Positions 12,401 to 24,240 are shown, counted from the stretch's first letter. The stretch: DNA of 64,000 nucleotides from Lytechinus pictus (GCF_037042905.1 NC_087247.1:34737420-34801419), one strand, 5' to 3'. Notes: generated by a model from the sequence alone, not told the origin. Numbers and translations are program-made.

Positions 12401-15400
12401 CTGTAATAAAACCAGAAACTCTGAAACACATAAGAAATGAGACACAATAACAAGACTAATTCTCAATGAACATGAGACAAACAGACAATTCAATACACTA
12501 TTGGTCAATCAATCTTGTTTTCAGTCGTTGCAGTGTGACTGAGGTCAATATATTATCATTACATATGTAAATTCCATTTTGAATTTTGTTTGTGCATTCC
12601 ATTTTCCCTTATATTTATCATCATGCAATATCAATAATAGCAACTCATGACTTCAATTTTAATTCACTTTCCACCTCCTCTTTCTCCCATTGATATTTGA
12701 TTTCATTTTTAGGTATACTTGAATGGTTTCCATGCTGATCTATCAGAAACTTACCAAGTAGGGAATGTAGATGATGCTGGTAAACGCCTCATTAAATATG
12801 CTAAGAAATGCAGAGATGAAGCAATCAAAGAATGCGGACCAGATGTTCCCATCAGTGCTATTGGAAATATGATATCGTAAGTAGCTCTATTACAATTCAA
12901 TATATTGAACAATATACATGTATCAAACTGATAATAAGGCATAAGGTCACTAAGTAAATCTATGCTAGGCTGGGGTACAATGACTGCAGATTTCTTGTAT
13001 AATCTCACTTCATGAATTTAGCACCCTTTGCTAGATTGTGCATTGAATATTGGACCTTTCTCCGTGTACGCACTGAAATAACCGCACTCATGTATATACA
13101 AGAAATCTGCATAGATCATGGTTTTGTACCCCTGCTAGTTTAAACTCTTGTGTGAAGGTTGGCTTAAATATAAAAATGATCAGTTATGTCGGCATAATAT
13201 GACTATCCATATGTTAATTAAGAAGCCGAGTCAGAAAAAAAAGTTAATACCATACTGCTTTTAGCTCTCTTAAGTCAAATTTGTCCTGAGGCAAAAAGTT
13301 TTTTTTGCTCAAGAGATTTGAATTTTAAAAGCAGAGTTACCTGTAGTTGAAAAATGTTTGAATTATGAAAAACTGAATTATGGACAAAGATAATATTTTT
13401 CTTGAAAAGTTCTATTTAGTATATTTATAGAACTATATTTCACATTGTGTCATTTTGCTTATATGCTTTGGAAGACCAATAAGCATGGTAGTTTACTTCA
13501 TATTTCATCTCTTTCCTATCAGTATACTATAATTCACGTACTCTTGTTAAGGTGTATAAGATGGTTGTAAATGTGTTGAATGACTCAGATTGAAAAAAAC
13601 TTAAGAAATATTGATTTCATGAATACTGTTGAAATAATATGTAAATTAGTGAACTTGAACTTGCTAATTTCCAAAAGTTTTTTCTATTTAAATCATTATG
13701 CACATGCTAATAATCTCTTTTCTTTCCCCCTTCATAATTTACACAGGAGGATAGCAGCAGAAGGCAACTACTATGTATGTCCATCTTTTATAGGCCATGG
13801 AATCAACACATATTTTCATTGTAAACCTGATATTTGGCACTATGGTAAATATCATAGAATCAAGTAACATTGGTAGTGATGCTGTGTAAAGCATATGATT
13901 GTTGTGTGAAACCTCAGTGAACTGGATTCAAATCGTTTTTTGTTAAATATGCTTTTTAGATAGGGAAGTGTTCATTTGTACCATGGCTATATTCTCAAAA
14001 TCATATTTTATTTAATCTTATTCTTTATAAGATTTTTTGGTGTGATATTAGTGATATTAATTTGTCTATTATTTTTACTCTTATACTGATGAATCATTTC
14101 ATATGTACATAATTAATGTCATGACACACATTGTAACAATTTGCATAGGTACAGTAGGTGGTATTGTCACAATGCAGTCACCCATTTTATGCTGTTTTCT
14201 CTGTCATCAAACCTTCATTGCCCTCTATTAATATTGATGTCATTTATTCAAATTATTAACTTTGGGATGCAATTTCATAGACTGCTCTATGAAGAGATTT
14301 GTGAGCATCCAAGTGGAACATGAAGCATATTATGAATTATAATTGACTTGTTCCAATCAAAAATTTTGTGTGAGTTAAATTACCTGTATCTTCAGTGAAG
14401 TGTGTATTTTACTTTATTTGTCTTCAGCAAATTCCTATCCCGAGGGAATGGCAGCTGGTATGACGTTTACAATAGAACCTGTTATCTTAGAGAGAGTAGA
14501 TAGGATGGTTACAGGAAATGATAACTGGACAGTCTATGCACAAAATCATACAAGGTAAGTATCCAGTTATTACATCATCTTTTAAATAATGAAAATATTT
14601 GGTTATTTGCATGTTGCTCATTTGTATCTCACAATGAGAGGCAATATATTCAAAGTAAATTTATATTTCCCAAAAGCACTTTTTGGTTGACAGTTTGAAA
14701 GTCAAATAGATAACATTGTAACCCCAATTACAAAGATACGAAATAATCCAATGTAATTACTACCAAAGTGGCAGTATATATATATATATATGTATACAGG
14801 TAACTTTATAAGTCAAATCTATTTGGACAAAATAAATCTGTTCAAATTGAAGGCAGAGGCAGAAATTTGACTTAGAAGAGGTATGTCACAGTTTCTGTAA
14901 TCTGGTCGATTTAAGCAAGTTGAACCAAAATCCTGTACCAAATGATATTCGTAGAAAATGAGTATCTCTTCAAGGGGTGATTTCAAGTTCAGTGTTGGTG
15001 TTAGGTCAATTTTACACGATTATAACACCAAACATAAAATGAAGATGGTCCCAAAAAGTCACTCACTATTTGTTGAGATGTCAATAATGTGATCTGGGTC
15101 AGTTTTACAAACTTGGAATAAGTTTTGGAGCTAGGGGAAGCAATCCAAATTTCAACACCAACACTAGACCTGAAATCACCCAACAATGAGCCTTAAAATC
15201 ATCATTCTGTTGGTCAACAGGTCTTTACAAACAACAATGATACACATGCCCTCATGGGCTAATCCATGTTTGACAATGTTTGCAATACTTGGATTTCCAT
15301 CTAGATTCCTATTTTCCTGACAGTTGGTTTATGTTAACAGTGTCAGAACTTTACAGAATTTGATCCGTGATGATAGAATGAAAATTTGTCTGAAATTGTA

Positions 15401-15837
15401 AGACTTTCTCTTGAATTGCTGACTAAGCTTTGACATTTGAAATTTGAAATCATGTAACTTTGAAATAATGAAATGTCTTAAAAATGGGAGTGAATACAAT
15501 TTCTAAATTTTTTACCTTTTCTCAGTGATGAAATATACAATTAAGGTATATTGATTAAATGTTTCTTTTTCTTTTTTTCATAAAAAAATATATATGTTTT
15601 TTGTCCTTAATAGTTTATAGTGATACTGTATTTTTGTTTCTGTTTCTATTCTTTGGTTACAGATCAGCCCAGTTTGAGCACACAGTCCTTATAACAAAGT
15701 CAGGTTTTGAGGTCTTGACTGCTGGAGAAGATGAGGACTTTTCCATCACACCCAAAGAAGAGTCGGTATCAATGGTTGAGGATCAAGAAAAATCAATTCA
15801 GAAAGATGAATGGACGTTTTCAGATCAGAAAACGTGA
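9407..15837 (+). CDS. METAP1D: Mitochondrial methionine aminopeptidase, METAP1D type (7 coding exons)
   Basis: This enzyme removes the initiator methionine from new proteins, here probably in mitochondria. The coding exons are 9407-9592, 10870-11049, 11703-11894, 12713-12876, 13747-13844, 14428-14554 and 15663-15837. Each is bounded by AG/GT, and the phases join into 1122 nt (373 residues plus TGA). Residues 1-62 are basic (many K, Q, S and almost no acidic residues), as expected for a mitochondrial presequence. The peptidase fold shows the five metal ligands D184 (ADIT), D195 (HADLSET), H258 (GHGIN), E290 (TIEP) and E321 (QFEHT). The supporting histidines are H167 (VHGIPD) and H265 (YFH). 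The D-x10-D spacing is the family standard. The acidic C-terminal tail (about residues 340-373) is longer than in the 335-residue human protein. The first exon starts after an acceptor at 9388-9389, so at least one upstream exon exists. The introns host four inverted-repeat elements. The family call is very secure; the exact start is less so. Confidence 0.95.
10076..10473. mobile_element. Fold-back MITE with about 160-bp arms in METAP1D intron
   Basis: The left arm (from AGTGCCTTGAAATGTGGGGC) and right arm (ending GCCCCACATTTCAAGGCACT) are near-complete reverse complements over about 160 bp, with a central spacer near 10237-10320. Non-coding. In the pre-mRNA it would form a long hairpin. Confidence 0.85.
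11948..12186. mobile_element. Non-autonomous hAT-like element (family CATAGGCGGCGG)
   Basis: The 239-bp element starts CATAGGCGGCGGAAGC and ends GCTTCCGCCGCCAATG. It is flanked by a perfect 8-bp duplication GCTATGAG (11940-11947, 12187-12194). The interior is poly-G/poly-C with TTTTGCTTGTCAA phrases. It sits in the METAP1D intron after the third coding exon. A shorter relative is at 32458-32543. Confidence 0.85.
12965..13137. mobile_element. MITE-like inverted repeat in METAP1D intron
   Basis: The left end CTAGGCTGGGGTACAA and right end TTGTACCCCTGCTAG are inverted copies. A second inverted block (GCAGATTTCTTGTATA / TATACAAGAAATCTGC) lies inside. About 173 bp, non-coding. Confidence 0.65.
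14773..14794. repeat. (TA)n microsatellite
   Basis: Short alternating TA run in a METAP1D intron. Confidence 0.8.
14975..15181. mobile_element. MITE-like inverted repeat in METAP1D intron
   Basis: GGGTGATTTCAAGTTCAGTG and the closing CTAGACCTGAAATCACCC are imperfect inverted termini, extended by TGTTGGTG / CACCAACA. About 207 bp, lying in the intron before the last coding exon. Confidence 0.65.
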
Positions 15838-16079
15838 TATCAATGGCAAACCTGGAATGATATAGGTAGATTATTTTACTAATCATGCCCATTTTTTAAA
15901 TTGGAAGATTTGAAATAACATAAATATTAACAAAGCTTAGCAGAGCTTGATCGTACTGTTGATGTATGATTGATCATAGACAATGATCAATTCAATTACT
16001 TTGAAAACCAGCCCTAAGATCAAACGCTAAGTTACTAATCTTTGTGTTACAGGGTCTTGATCCTCACTCTCAGATAAAT

Positions 16080-16198
16080 ACAGTTTTGTATCAACTGCGC
16101 TATGAACGCCTAGCTTAGCCGGGTAATATAGGAGTGCCTTGAGCACCTAACAAGGTTGATATGTGCGCAATATAAATACCCTATATTATTATTATTTG
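16080..16198 (+). repeat. SINE 3' fragment with ATT tail
   Basis: GTGCCTTGAGCACCTAACAA, then GATATGTGCGCAATATAAAT, leads into TATTATTATTATT. This is the 3' end shared with other elements here that end in GCGCTATATAAAT plus ATT repeats. The head with pol III boxes is missing or unrecognised. It lies in the METAP1D 3' flank. Confidence 0.5.
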
Positions 16199-16199
16199 C

Positions 16200-18725
16200 C
16201 ACTACACATAGATGGTTTGTCTTTTGACAAGAAGAGGGGATATAAAGGGGTTATTTCGAATCACTTATTTTGATCTGGGAACTGTTTCATAAAGGTCTTC
16301 ATGATGTCATGCACAGCTGACCAAGTGGGTTTGTCAATCATTTTTACTCACAAATTCGGCTACTATTAAGTTGTGGTGATGTAGATTATCATAGCGCACA
16401 CTGTGGGTGCAAAGTATTATTTGCCACAATGAAGGCAACTTGTCAAAAGTCTGTGACATGTTTTTTTGCAGGAATCCTGCTATTAAGCTGCTGTGCTTCT
16501 TTTCACAGCAGTTTTGCCACATCTCCAATTATTGATGAATGTGAAAATCAGTAATGAAAAGCTGCTCAAGTGCAAGAATCCTGCATGAAAGATGCATATC
16601 TGATTTTTGACAAGGGCCTAATCAGATCATTGCGATTACTGTCGTTCTTTCTTCAACCATCAGAAAAAAATGTATACCTCACATTTTGGCACTTCATATA
16701 AAGTCTTCTGTAAAGTCATAGATAACTTAATGAACGGCTTTATGGCATACACCCGCATTGTAACTGCTAATTGTTAACTGTTTTGCCCCTCTTACCTGGA
16801 ATCACAACCACTGTAGTTTATTAATTACGGGAGTTGGGTCAACATTTTTGTTACAAATCAGCACTTACTATATGTCATGTGAGATGCATGACACATTGCT
16901 GCATGGGAACCTGCTAGCTGCATCTCCTACATGATGTAGAGTCATCATTCATCAAAACGTTTTTGATCTAGATGAATTTACAATGGAACCTGATGTTGCA
17001 GAATGTTAATAAAATTATAGTATTCAAGTCACACATCACTATTACATGTAACTGATACAATATCCTTCCACAAATATCATACATGACCACATTCATTCAT
17101 TTAATTTCATGCTCTCTTAATTCTGTTTCTGAACCCCTTAATTATGAAAGGAGAGGGAGGGGATAAAGAATTCTATGTATCCCTGCAGATTACAATGTTA
17201 GAAAGGAGTTTCTCTTTTACCACATTTGGCCATCTTTACCGTTTTCCCCCTTTTTAGAGAGGAAATAAAATCTAGATTTAATTAAGTATGAAAAAAAAGT
17301 GACCATAAGAACTATCCTTCTCAGCCAATCAAATTCAACAGACGTCAGAAGTGACAACCTGTCACGTGATAAAAGTTGATGAAATACTGCCAGGCATGCC
17401 TTTTCACAAAAAAGGATACATTCAATGTTTTTCTTCTTAGTTCAAAGGTGCTTTGGATCTTCCTTTAGCACCATATTTCAAATGATTTTAATTTCATCCT
17501 AGTGTCTTCCTTCAATGCTTATCTTTTACTCTTGTCCATGTATTGATATCTCTGTAAGAAATTTGTCAATAACTACATGATGTATTTTGATTAGGCATAA
17601 TTACCTCACAGGGGGGGGGGGTGATTAAAGAATGCCTAGGATCATGAAGAGAGTAACATATTTCTTAAATCATTTGATTTTATAAAAATGAAGTATTTAA
17701 GAATAAAATGAGGATTTATGTATAATCAAAACATATGACTGTGAATCCTGATTATTGATTTTTTTTTACAGCAAATCAGAGATTAAACATTGTTGATTTC
17801 AACATTTGCTGATCAACACTTTATTTTTTGTAAAGCATTATATTCTACCAAAGATGCTTCATATATACATGTTTCTGAAAGAGACGTGATAGTTACATTA
17901 AGAATTAAAAATGCATTTGCTCAGATCGTCCCATTACTTAGTTTTTTTTATGTCTTCCATTATAGTGATAGTAAGAGAAAGGGGTAAAATTCAACGAGAG
18001 ACTTTATGTCATGTTTTTCAATGTATTTCTATGGCTTTAACCTAATTTCTTGTTTAAGAAACTCAAGAACATAAAGAGAGCATCTTTAAAATCAATGTGA
18101 ACATTTATCATTTTATTGTTGTTATTCCCCGCCAAATCACCAACATAATATGTTGTTAAGAAAACTTGAGCAATATCTCATTTTCTACCAAAATCATTTG
18201 CCAAATAATTTCAGTATTTAAATACAAGCGTTTAAATTGTTTTTAATTGGGTTTGTTTTAATGTAACCATTGATATCAGTTCTGGAATTTGTTTTATAGT
18301 CTCACTTGGAGTATTTTCAGTGAGATTTACGTGAACCAGTTTTATTTGTTGGTTTTAAATTCATGTTTTTTTCTCTTTTTTTGGGGGGGGAGTATAAGAT
18401 TACAGCACAAATGCCTTAATGCCCAAGATGTAAATGTTGTGCAATGCCATTTAATTTTTAAATAGGTATTAAAGTGATTTATACTTAAAAATAACCCTTT
18501 TTAATGTTTCTCTCATAATTCATATATAGTTTTGATTCACTACTTTAATAATTATTTTAAGTTCTCAACAAAGTTGACAATCATTGTCATTGGAGTCTAT
18601 TATTAGTAGACTATTTCAGTCAACATCAAACATTTCTGAAGATTTGTCTTCTATGAACTATTATATAAAGAAAAACCTTTGAAAATATAACAAATCAAAC
18701 AGAAGGAGAGATAATTAACTGAATA
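16200..18725. other. METAP1D 3' flank, anonymous DNA
   Basis: A+T-rich sequence with no supported gene. A GAACTGTTTCATAAAG phrase near 16278 and a CAGCCAATCAAATTC phrase near 17322 look like worn MITE pieces. A poly-G run lies at about 17611. Confidence 0.4.
17008..17013 (+). terminator. Possible METAP1D polyadenylation signal
   Basis: The first canonical AATAAA that I find downstream of the METAP1D stop codon (15837). It would give a 3' UTR of about 1.2 kb. A second AATAAA lies near 17264. No independent evidence of cleavage. Confidence 0.2.
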
Positions 18726-18729
18726 TCCA

Positions 18730-18860
18730 GGGAGTGTTTCATGAAATAACTAATGATTTTACTGACACTATTGCTCTGAGCCAATCAGATGTAAAGTTTT
18801 CAGTAGCTTATAACAAAAGTCGATGAAATTCACTGATAATTTGTTTCATGAAATGCTCCC
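18730..18860. mobile_element. MITE with TIR GGGAGTGTTTCATGAAA
   Basis: Left GGGAGTGTTTCATGAAAT and right TTTCATGAAATGCTCCC are inverted termini of a 131-bp non-coding element. The GGG...TTTCATGAAA ends resemble PIF/Harbinger-type MITEs of marine invertebrates; that assignment is inference. Confidence 0.65.
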
Positions 18861-19678
18861 ATGTGCTGGGGTTGATTAGACAAACTGATGATGAATTTCG
18901 GTGATTGACATAATCTGGAATTGTTAACTGGTTGCCGATAAAATCAGGCATATTGGAAGTAGCTTAATAATAAAGAGAAAGCGAGAAATGATCAGAGATG
19001 TGAAGATCTGTGGGAGGGAGAGAAAAGGAAAGAAGGTAAGCATGAAAGAGAACGAAAAGGAAAGAAGAAAAGAGATAGAATGAGGGGAGGGGTTAAATCT
19101 TAGTTAGAATACCAATGTACAAAAGAGGCTCATATTTGGGTCGCATTGTCAGATAAATATGATTTTCATCATTGTAAAATCTTACAATCACTAACATTAC
19201 CAATATGCATAAAATGCAGCCACTTTGATTTAAGTTGATTTTTCAAAAGTATGTGAAAATTGTCATTAAGTCGCTGAATTTGCTTTTGTTTGCCAACATT
19301 CTGATACAAGATAATACCATTATGCATATAAACCAGATATACATCCACTTCGCTCCTTAATGAAGACAAAATTGTAAATGCCATGAAATATTTCATAAGA
19401 GAGAAAGCCCACTTCAAGTGATAACCGGCTTAGAGTAAGAGGCCTAATGTTATCACTATATTCATGTCAACAGTCCTAGAATTATGTCTGTAATTGGTAG
19501 ATGTTGCCTTTTAGAGTTTCTTTCTTTGGTCTATTTTTGTATTATTCAAGTGAGGATGAAGAGTGGGGGAAACGAACACTGTTTTCGTTCGTGCACATGA
19601 ATAAACCCTTGAAGACAAGCTACACACACGCGATCTCTGACAAGGAGGTGGTTTGTGGTACTCTATCAAATGGAGGGT

Positions 19679-20164
19679 GTCCGGGACGCGAAATTATTTT
19701 TCCCACCGAGTTCTGGACCAACATATGAATATTCATGAGTTGCGTCTTCGGATTAAGAGTACGCATGCGCGTGGACTTCGCCTCGACGTCGACCATGTAC
19801 AGTGCCGGTCGTAAGCATTCACGTTGCTCAGAATGAATTAGCATCGTCAAATTACACAGGCCTTATAGGCTTAGATCTATATATATATATATATATATAT
19901 CCAATTCTTAAACACTTATCAAACTAGCTGCCATTAATGGCAAGACATGTGCTAGGCTAGGGCTAGCTTAGGCTAGCGCATTAACTTTACCTCAAATCTG
20001 GACCTGTCTAATGCCTAATACTAATAGTAATAGCCGAATAATGCCATGGTTAACTTTGAACCGGTCAATTCCGAACTTAATTTTACGTTTGATTTTATTA
20101 ACCATGGTTTAATACGTCTAGTCCGTATACAGAACCAGTCCTAGATCTAAAAAAAATATCTTAC
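19679..20164. repeat. Left arm of 3.8-kb fold-back structure
   Basis: From GTCCGGGACGCGAAATTATT to AGATCTAAAAAAAATATCTT. It is matched in reverse complement by 22041-23440 once an 898-bp insertion there is removed. The arm contains an NRF-1-like ACGCATGCGCGT and a (TA)n run, and has a small extra segment (about 15 bp near 19785-19800) not in the other arm. Confidence 0.85.
19878..19902. repeat. (TA)n microsatellite
   Basis: Alternating TA run in the left fold-back arm; shorter in the right arm. Confidence 0.8.
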
Positions 20165-20549
20165 TTTTTTTTTTCTTTTTTTTTTTTGCTTGTCAATTTT
20201 TTTTTTCAGCTGAGAAATCCTTAATTTGGGGTGAAGACGGGGATCAAGATCACTGACGTTAGTTTGTGCCTGACGTTTATAGAATACGTTCCATGCACTG
20301 CAGTGGCGTAGCTAGGATTTTTCCTGGGGGGGGGGGCACTGGGGGGTCCTTGCTTTTTCAGGGGGGGGGGGTGGGGCACCGGCCATTTTTTCCGGTGTGT
20401 GTGTATGTGTCACAAGGGCGGATCGGACTTTCGCCAATAGGGGACGGGGCCCGAAATTATCTTCACCTATATTTTCCCCGATCATTCACTTCTTAGTTTT
20501 ATTCTTATAAAACAACATAAACATGAAATAATCTCATAAGCCTTATAAA

Positions 20550-21385
20550 AAGTGTGAGCGCGAAGCGCGAGCGATTTAAAAAAATATTATGGGCAATGGT
20601 ATGTGTGATCCTGAACAAGATTCGTATGTAACTAGATGGTTACTGCAAACGCCAAGCACGAGCAGAAATTTGTATTAACTGTTCTAGCATTATCGAAAAG
20701 GGACCTGTTAAGGACTGCTTCCAGTTACCCACAAAGACGGTATATATTTCAATAATGCGAGCGCGAAGCGCGAGCAATTTTTGACATTCCGACCTAAAAA
20801 ATGATCATTCTAAGCACTTTTTGTATTAATAAATGGGATAGGTACGTAACTAAACAATTGAGGCGAGCGCGAGAGGAAGAAAATTGAGATTTTAGACCTA
20901 AAAGCAGGACACTCTATTCATTTTTGTAATCATAAAAAGGATATAATTAATTGGGTATCATTAATAATGCGATCGTGAAGCGTGAGCAGACAATTATTGA
21001 TATTCTGATGTGAAACTTGATAATTTAAGTACATTTAAAATAAAGAACATGCAGGCTATCGCGCATGTTTTAGATTTAGACCTAGAATCTGGGCATTCTG
21101 AATACATTTGTTTAATGGAACATTATGGAATACACGTACACATTATGAACTTGGCAAATCCAACAATGTGACCACGCCGCGTGAGCTTAAAATGCTGATA
21201 TGTAGACCATAAAACGGACATTTTACAGAGCACTTAAATTTGTAAATGAAAAAAAATAAAGAAAGCTCGAACGAAGTCCGAGCTAAAATATGTTTTGTAT
21301 ATTGACTTCAAAACCTGCTCCATATCAGCCTATTGAGCAAGAAATGAATCTCATCGAACAGGCAATTCTGGCGCGAAGCGCAAGC
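20550..21385. repeat. Dyad-phrase repeats, copy 1 of the element
   Basis: GAGCGCGAAGCGCGAGC at about 20556 and 20759, with worn forms near 20865, 20970, 21172, 21265 and 21370. The linking text is the same as in 57065-58545. Confidence 0.8.
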
Positions 21386-21401
21386 AAAAATTTTATATAG
21401 T

Positions 21402-21690
21402 AACATGAAAGATTTTTTCCCTCACATTATTTCATTCACTCGCCTTCCTCCCCTTTTTTTCCTCTTCTTTTTTCTCCTGTCTTTATTCTTCTTTTCCTTT
21501 TTCTTTTCATCTTTCTCCCCCTTTTTTTGCAAAAAGTGTATATAGTAACATGAAAGATTTTTTCCCTAACATTATTTCATTCACTCGCCTTCCTCCCCTT
21601 TTTTTCCTCTTCTTTTTTTCTCCTGTCTTTATTCTTCTTTTCCTTTTTCTTTTCATCTTTCTCCCCCCTTTTTTTTGCTCTGCCAATTTT
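21402..21690. repeat. Direct duplication of about 140 bp
   Basis: TAGTAACATGAAAGATTTTT and the following pyrimidine-rich tract occur twice in tandem (from about 21402 and 21544). Each copy ends in CTTTTTTTGC. They lie inside the right part of the hAT-like element; the other full copy of the family (54131-58767) has it once. Confidence 0.75.
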
Positions 21691-22040
21691 TTTCTGGGGG
21701 GCACACCAAATCTCAGGGGGGGGGGCACGTGCCCCCAGCCCCCCCTCCCCCGTAGCTACGCCACTGATGCACTAGCGTACCTAGGATTTTCCAAAAGGGG
21801 GCAAATTTCGTCTGCGAAAAAATGTGACAAGCCCCCCCCCAAAAAAAAAAAAAAAGAGGGGACATACGTCTTTTCATTTAATTACATTACAAATTATTCA
21901 TTTGGCTTCTCAAAGGGGGGGGGGGGCACGTCCCCTGAATCAGTTGTGACTCGTCAGAGGGGCAGTCTGCCCCCCCCCCCCTTGGTACACTAGTGGTTCC
22001 ATGCTGATACAGCGTAGATCAGAGTCTAGATCTAGAGACT

Positions 22041-23440
22041 AGACTCGAACTAAGATAATTTTTTTAGATCTAGGACTGGTTTCGTATACGGACTAGACAA
22101 ACCATGGCAAATAAGCTAACATTTGTCTAAACCTAATTAAACGTAAAGTTCGGAATTAACCAGTTCGAAGTTAATCATGGCATTAGTCGGCTATTCAGTG
22201 TTGTACTCAAGGCTCAAACCTCCAAGGTAAAGGCTTCAATACCCAAGGCCAAGGCATGGAAACCCAAGATGGAGTAAATGTGATTATTGTTTTTAACAAT
22301 CTATCGCAAAATTAGCTTTTCCTATAGAAAGGGGGGACAAATTTTGTTCACTCGCTCGCTTCAATCGCTTTTTTCTTTTTTTTGACAGAAATTTTGATCT
22401 ATATGCCATGCTTGGCCCCTCAAAGTTTCTGGCTCATCATGCCATTGACATAACCCATTTGGATATGACAAAATTGAAGACTGTGTTCAAGTTTACCAAA
22501 TCTTTTCAGAATATCATTAAGACTTAGAACATTCTTGTTGGCCAAAGAAAATAATACAAGGAAAATCCTAATGGAATAGAAATCAACCTTGTTATCGTTC
22601 TTTAGAGTTAGCTATGTTTAAAGTTTGAAAATTGTTGTCAAAATTGCAGTCAGATGACAAAATTTATTCTTGAAAGCACTATTATCTTGATCATGATCAT
22701 TATTATTCACTGTCATTATTATCATTAGTCATGATTACAACACATTACCAATACATAATGCTATTTTTCATATTCTTTGTTTGAAAATTATTGATAATGG
22801 TGACAATTACAATTGATGACACTGATAGTACACTTACTACTGCTGCTGCTAATGTTACTGGTGACTGGTAGTATTGACCATGCATTAGTGTCATTAAATA
22901 TACAAAACAATTGAAACATTTATAATTACTTATTTAAAACAAATGAAAGTACAAAATGCCTTGAAAATGCCTTGAAATTTCAAGGCTCAAAATCCCCAAG
23001 GCCATTAAGGCCCTCTCAAGGCCAAGGCTTTGAAAAAAGTAGGCCTTAAGGCGCCTTAAGGCCAAGGCCGAGCATCAAGGCACTACAACACTGATTACTA
23101 CTAGGCATTAGACAGGTCCAGATTTGAGGTAAAGTTAATGCGCTAGCCTAAGCGAGCCCTAGCCTAGCACATGTCTTGCCATTAATGGCAGCTAGTTTGA
23201 TAAGTGTTTAAGAATTTGATATATATATGTATAGATCTAAGCCTGTAAGGCCTATGTAACTATGTAAGGGTACCGGTAATTTGACGATGCTAATTCTGAG
23301 CAACTGAACGTGAATGCTTACGACCGGCACTGGTCGAGGCGAAGTCCACGCGCATGCGTACTATTAATCCGAAGACGCAAGTCATGAATATTCATAATTG
23401 GTCCAGAACTCGGTGGGAAAAATAATTTCGCGTCCGGGAC
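22041..23440. repeat. Right arm of fold-back structure, interrupted
   Basis: Reverse complement of 19679-20164 with moderate divergence, ending CGCGTCCGGGAC at 23440. It is split by the insertion at 22196-23093. No clear target duplication is visible outside the two arms. Confidence 0.85.
22196..23093. mobile_element. DNA element with CAGTGTTGTA termini, in right arm
   Basis: The 898-bp insertion starts CAGTGTTGTA and ends TACAACACTG, with ATT on both sides as a possible 3-bp duplication. Comparing with the intact left arm shows the empty site. Both ends are rich in CAAGGCC/AAGGCCTTAAGG phrases. The interior has no transposase. The CAGTG tips recall hAT, but the short duplication does not fit, so the superfamily is left open. 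Confidence 0.75.
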
Positions 23441-24240
23441 CCTGTTTCATTAGAACTGTGATAGTGAGGACTGGGTTCAGCAGCCAATCAAAATTAAGGT
23501 TCTACGCAGGTAGTAACCATAATGTAACAGCCGTCTGCGAGTTTATAGGTCATCAGATAAAATCAATCTATTTTAATACTGCACGAGGAACAACAATTAA
23601 TCTTTACTGAATTTAAGGTGATGCATTAGGCCTACCATATTGCTTAATATGTACTAAGATTGGGAATGAATAACAATGGGGGAAATTGATTACAAGGTGT
23701 CCCCAGTTTGAAAAACGAAAATATTTATATAATATTGACTGGCCTTGAGGGGAACATCAAATATTTTGCCAGCAAAAGAATCATATTGGCCCTAGTCTTT
23801 AGACGAGGGCAATAGGGGTCTTTTCAGGGCAATATATTTGATTTCCCCCGAAAAAAGAGCCTGTCAATATATATTTCAGTTTGGGGCGCTGCTCGCTTAT
23901 TCAGGAAGGGGGGTAGATGAGGCCCATGCCTCCCTGCATGATGTAGCGCATATACGACAATGTTCGAACAAGGGTGCAAGACACTGTTAAGTAAATTAAA
24001 ATATTGAATACTCTCATGTAAACATTGGCGGACTTAATTGAATGAAAGAAGGTTGAGGAGAGCCTTGTATCATAAAATATACAATCGATTGCACAATAAA
24101 TGAAACTGTAATTCTTTGTGTACTCCATTGGTGCAATGAATGCAATACCCAGGATATTCACCGAGTTCTATTTTAAACTTGAAATAAGCATATGTAAACT
24201 GGGTTAGAGTGTCTTGGCTACATAACATCTCTTCTTCCTC
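23441..24240. other. Intergenic DNA with a worn MITE piece
   Basis: CCTGTTTCATTAGAACTGTG and CAGCCAATCAAAATTAAGG near 23451-23510 resemble the MITE family seen at 18730 and 63823. Otherwise nothing recognised. Confidence 0.35.

Larger units (their letters stand above)
20301..21766. mobile_element. Non-autonomous hAT-like element (family CAGTGGCGTAGCTA), copy 1
   Basis: The 1466-bp element has ends CAGTGGCGTAGCTA and TAGCTACGCCACTG. It is flanked by an 8-bp duplication, ATGCACTG (20293-20300) / ATGCACTA (21767-21774), with one mismatch. It inserted into the tip of the smaller element. The interior carries the GCGCGAAGCGCGAGC phrase and worn variants every 100-200 bp, and there is no transposase frame. 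A 140-bp segment is tandemly duplicated near its right end. Confidence 0.88.
20296..21995. mobile_element. Second copy of the CACTAGCGTACC hAT-like element, interrupted
   Basis: The outer limits are proved by the 8-bp duplication GTTCCATG at 20288-20295 and 21996-22003. Only its first five bases remain on the left before a larger element interrupts it; the rest runs from 21775 (GCGTACCTAGG) to 21995 (CACTAGTG). It is the reverse orientation of the 5284-5612 copy, sharing GGCAGACTGCC and GACGAGTCACAAC. Confidence 0.85.

Noticed and set aside
20301-21766. Transposase gene inside the hAT-like element
   Set aside because: No open frame with transposase-like composition in any frame; the element is non-autonomous.
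21550-21993. 147-codon open frame
   Set aside because: Spans the pyrimidine-rich end of one hAT-like element and part of another; low complexity.
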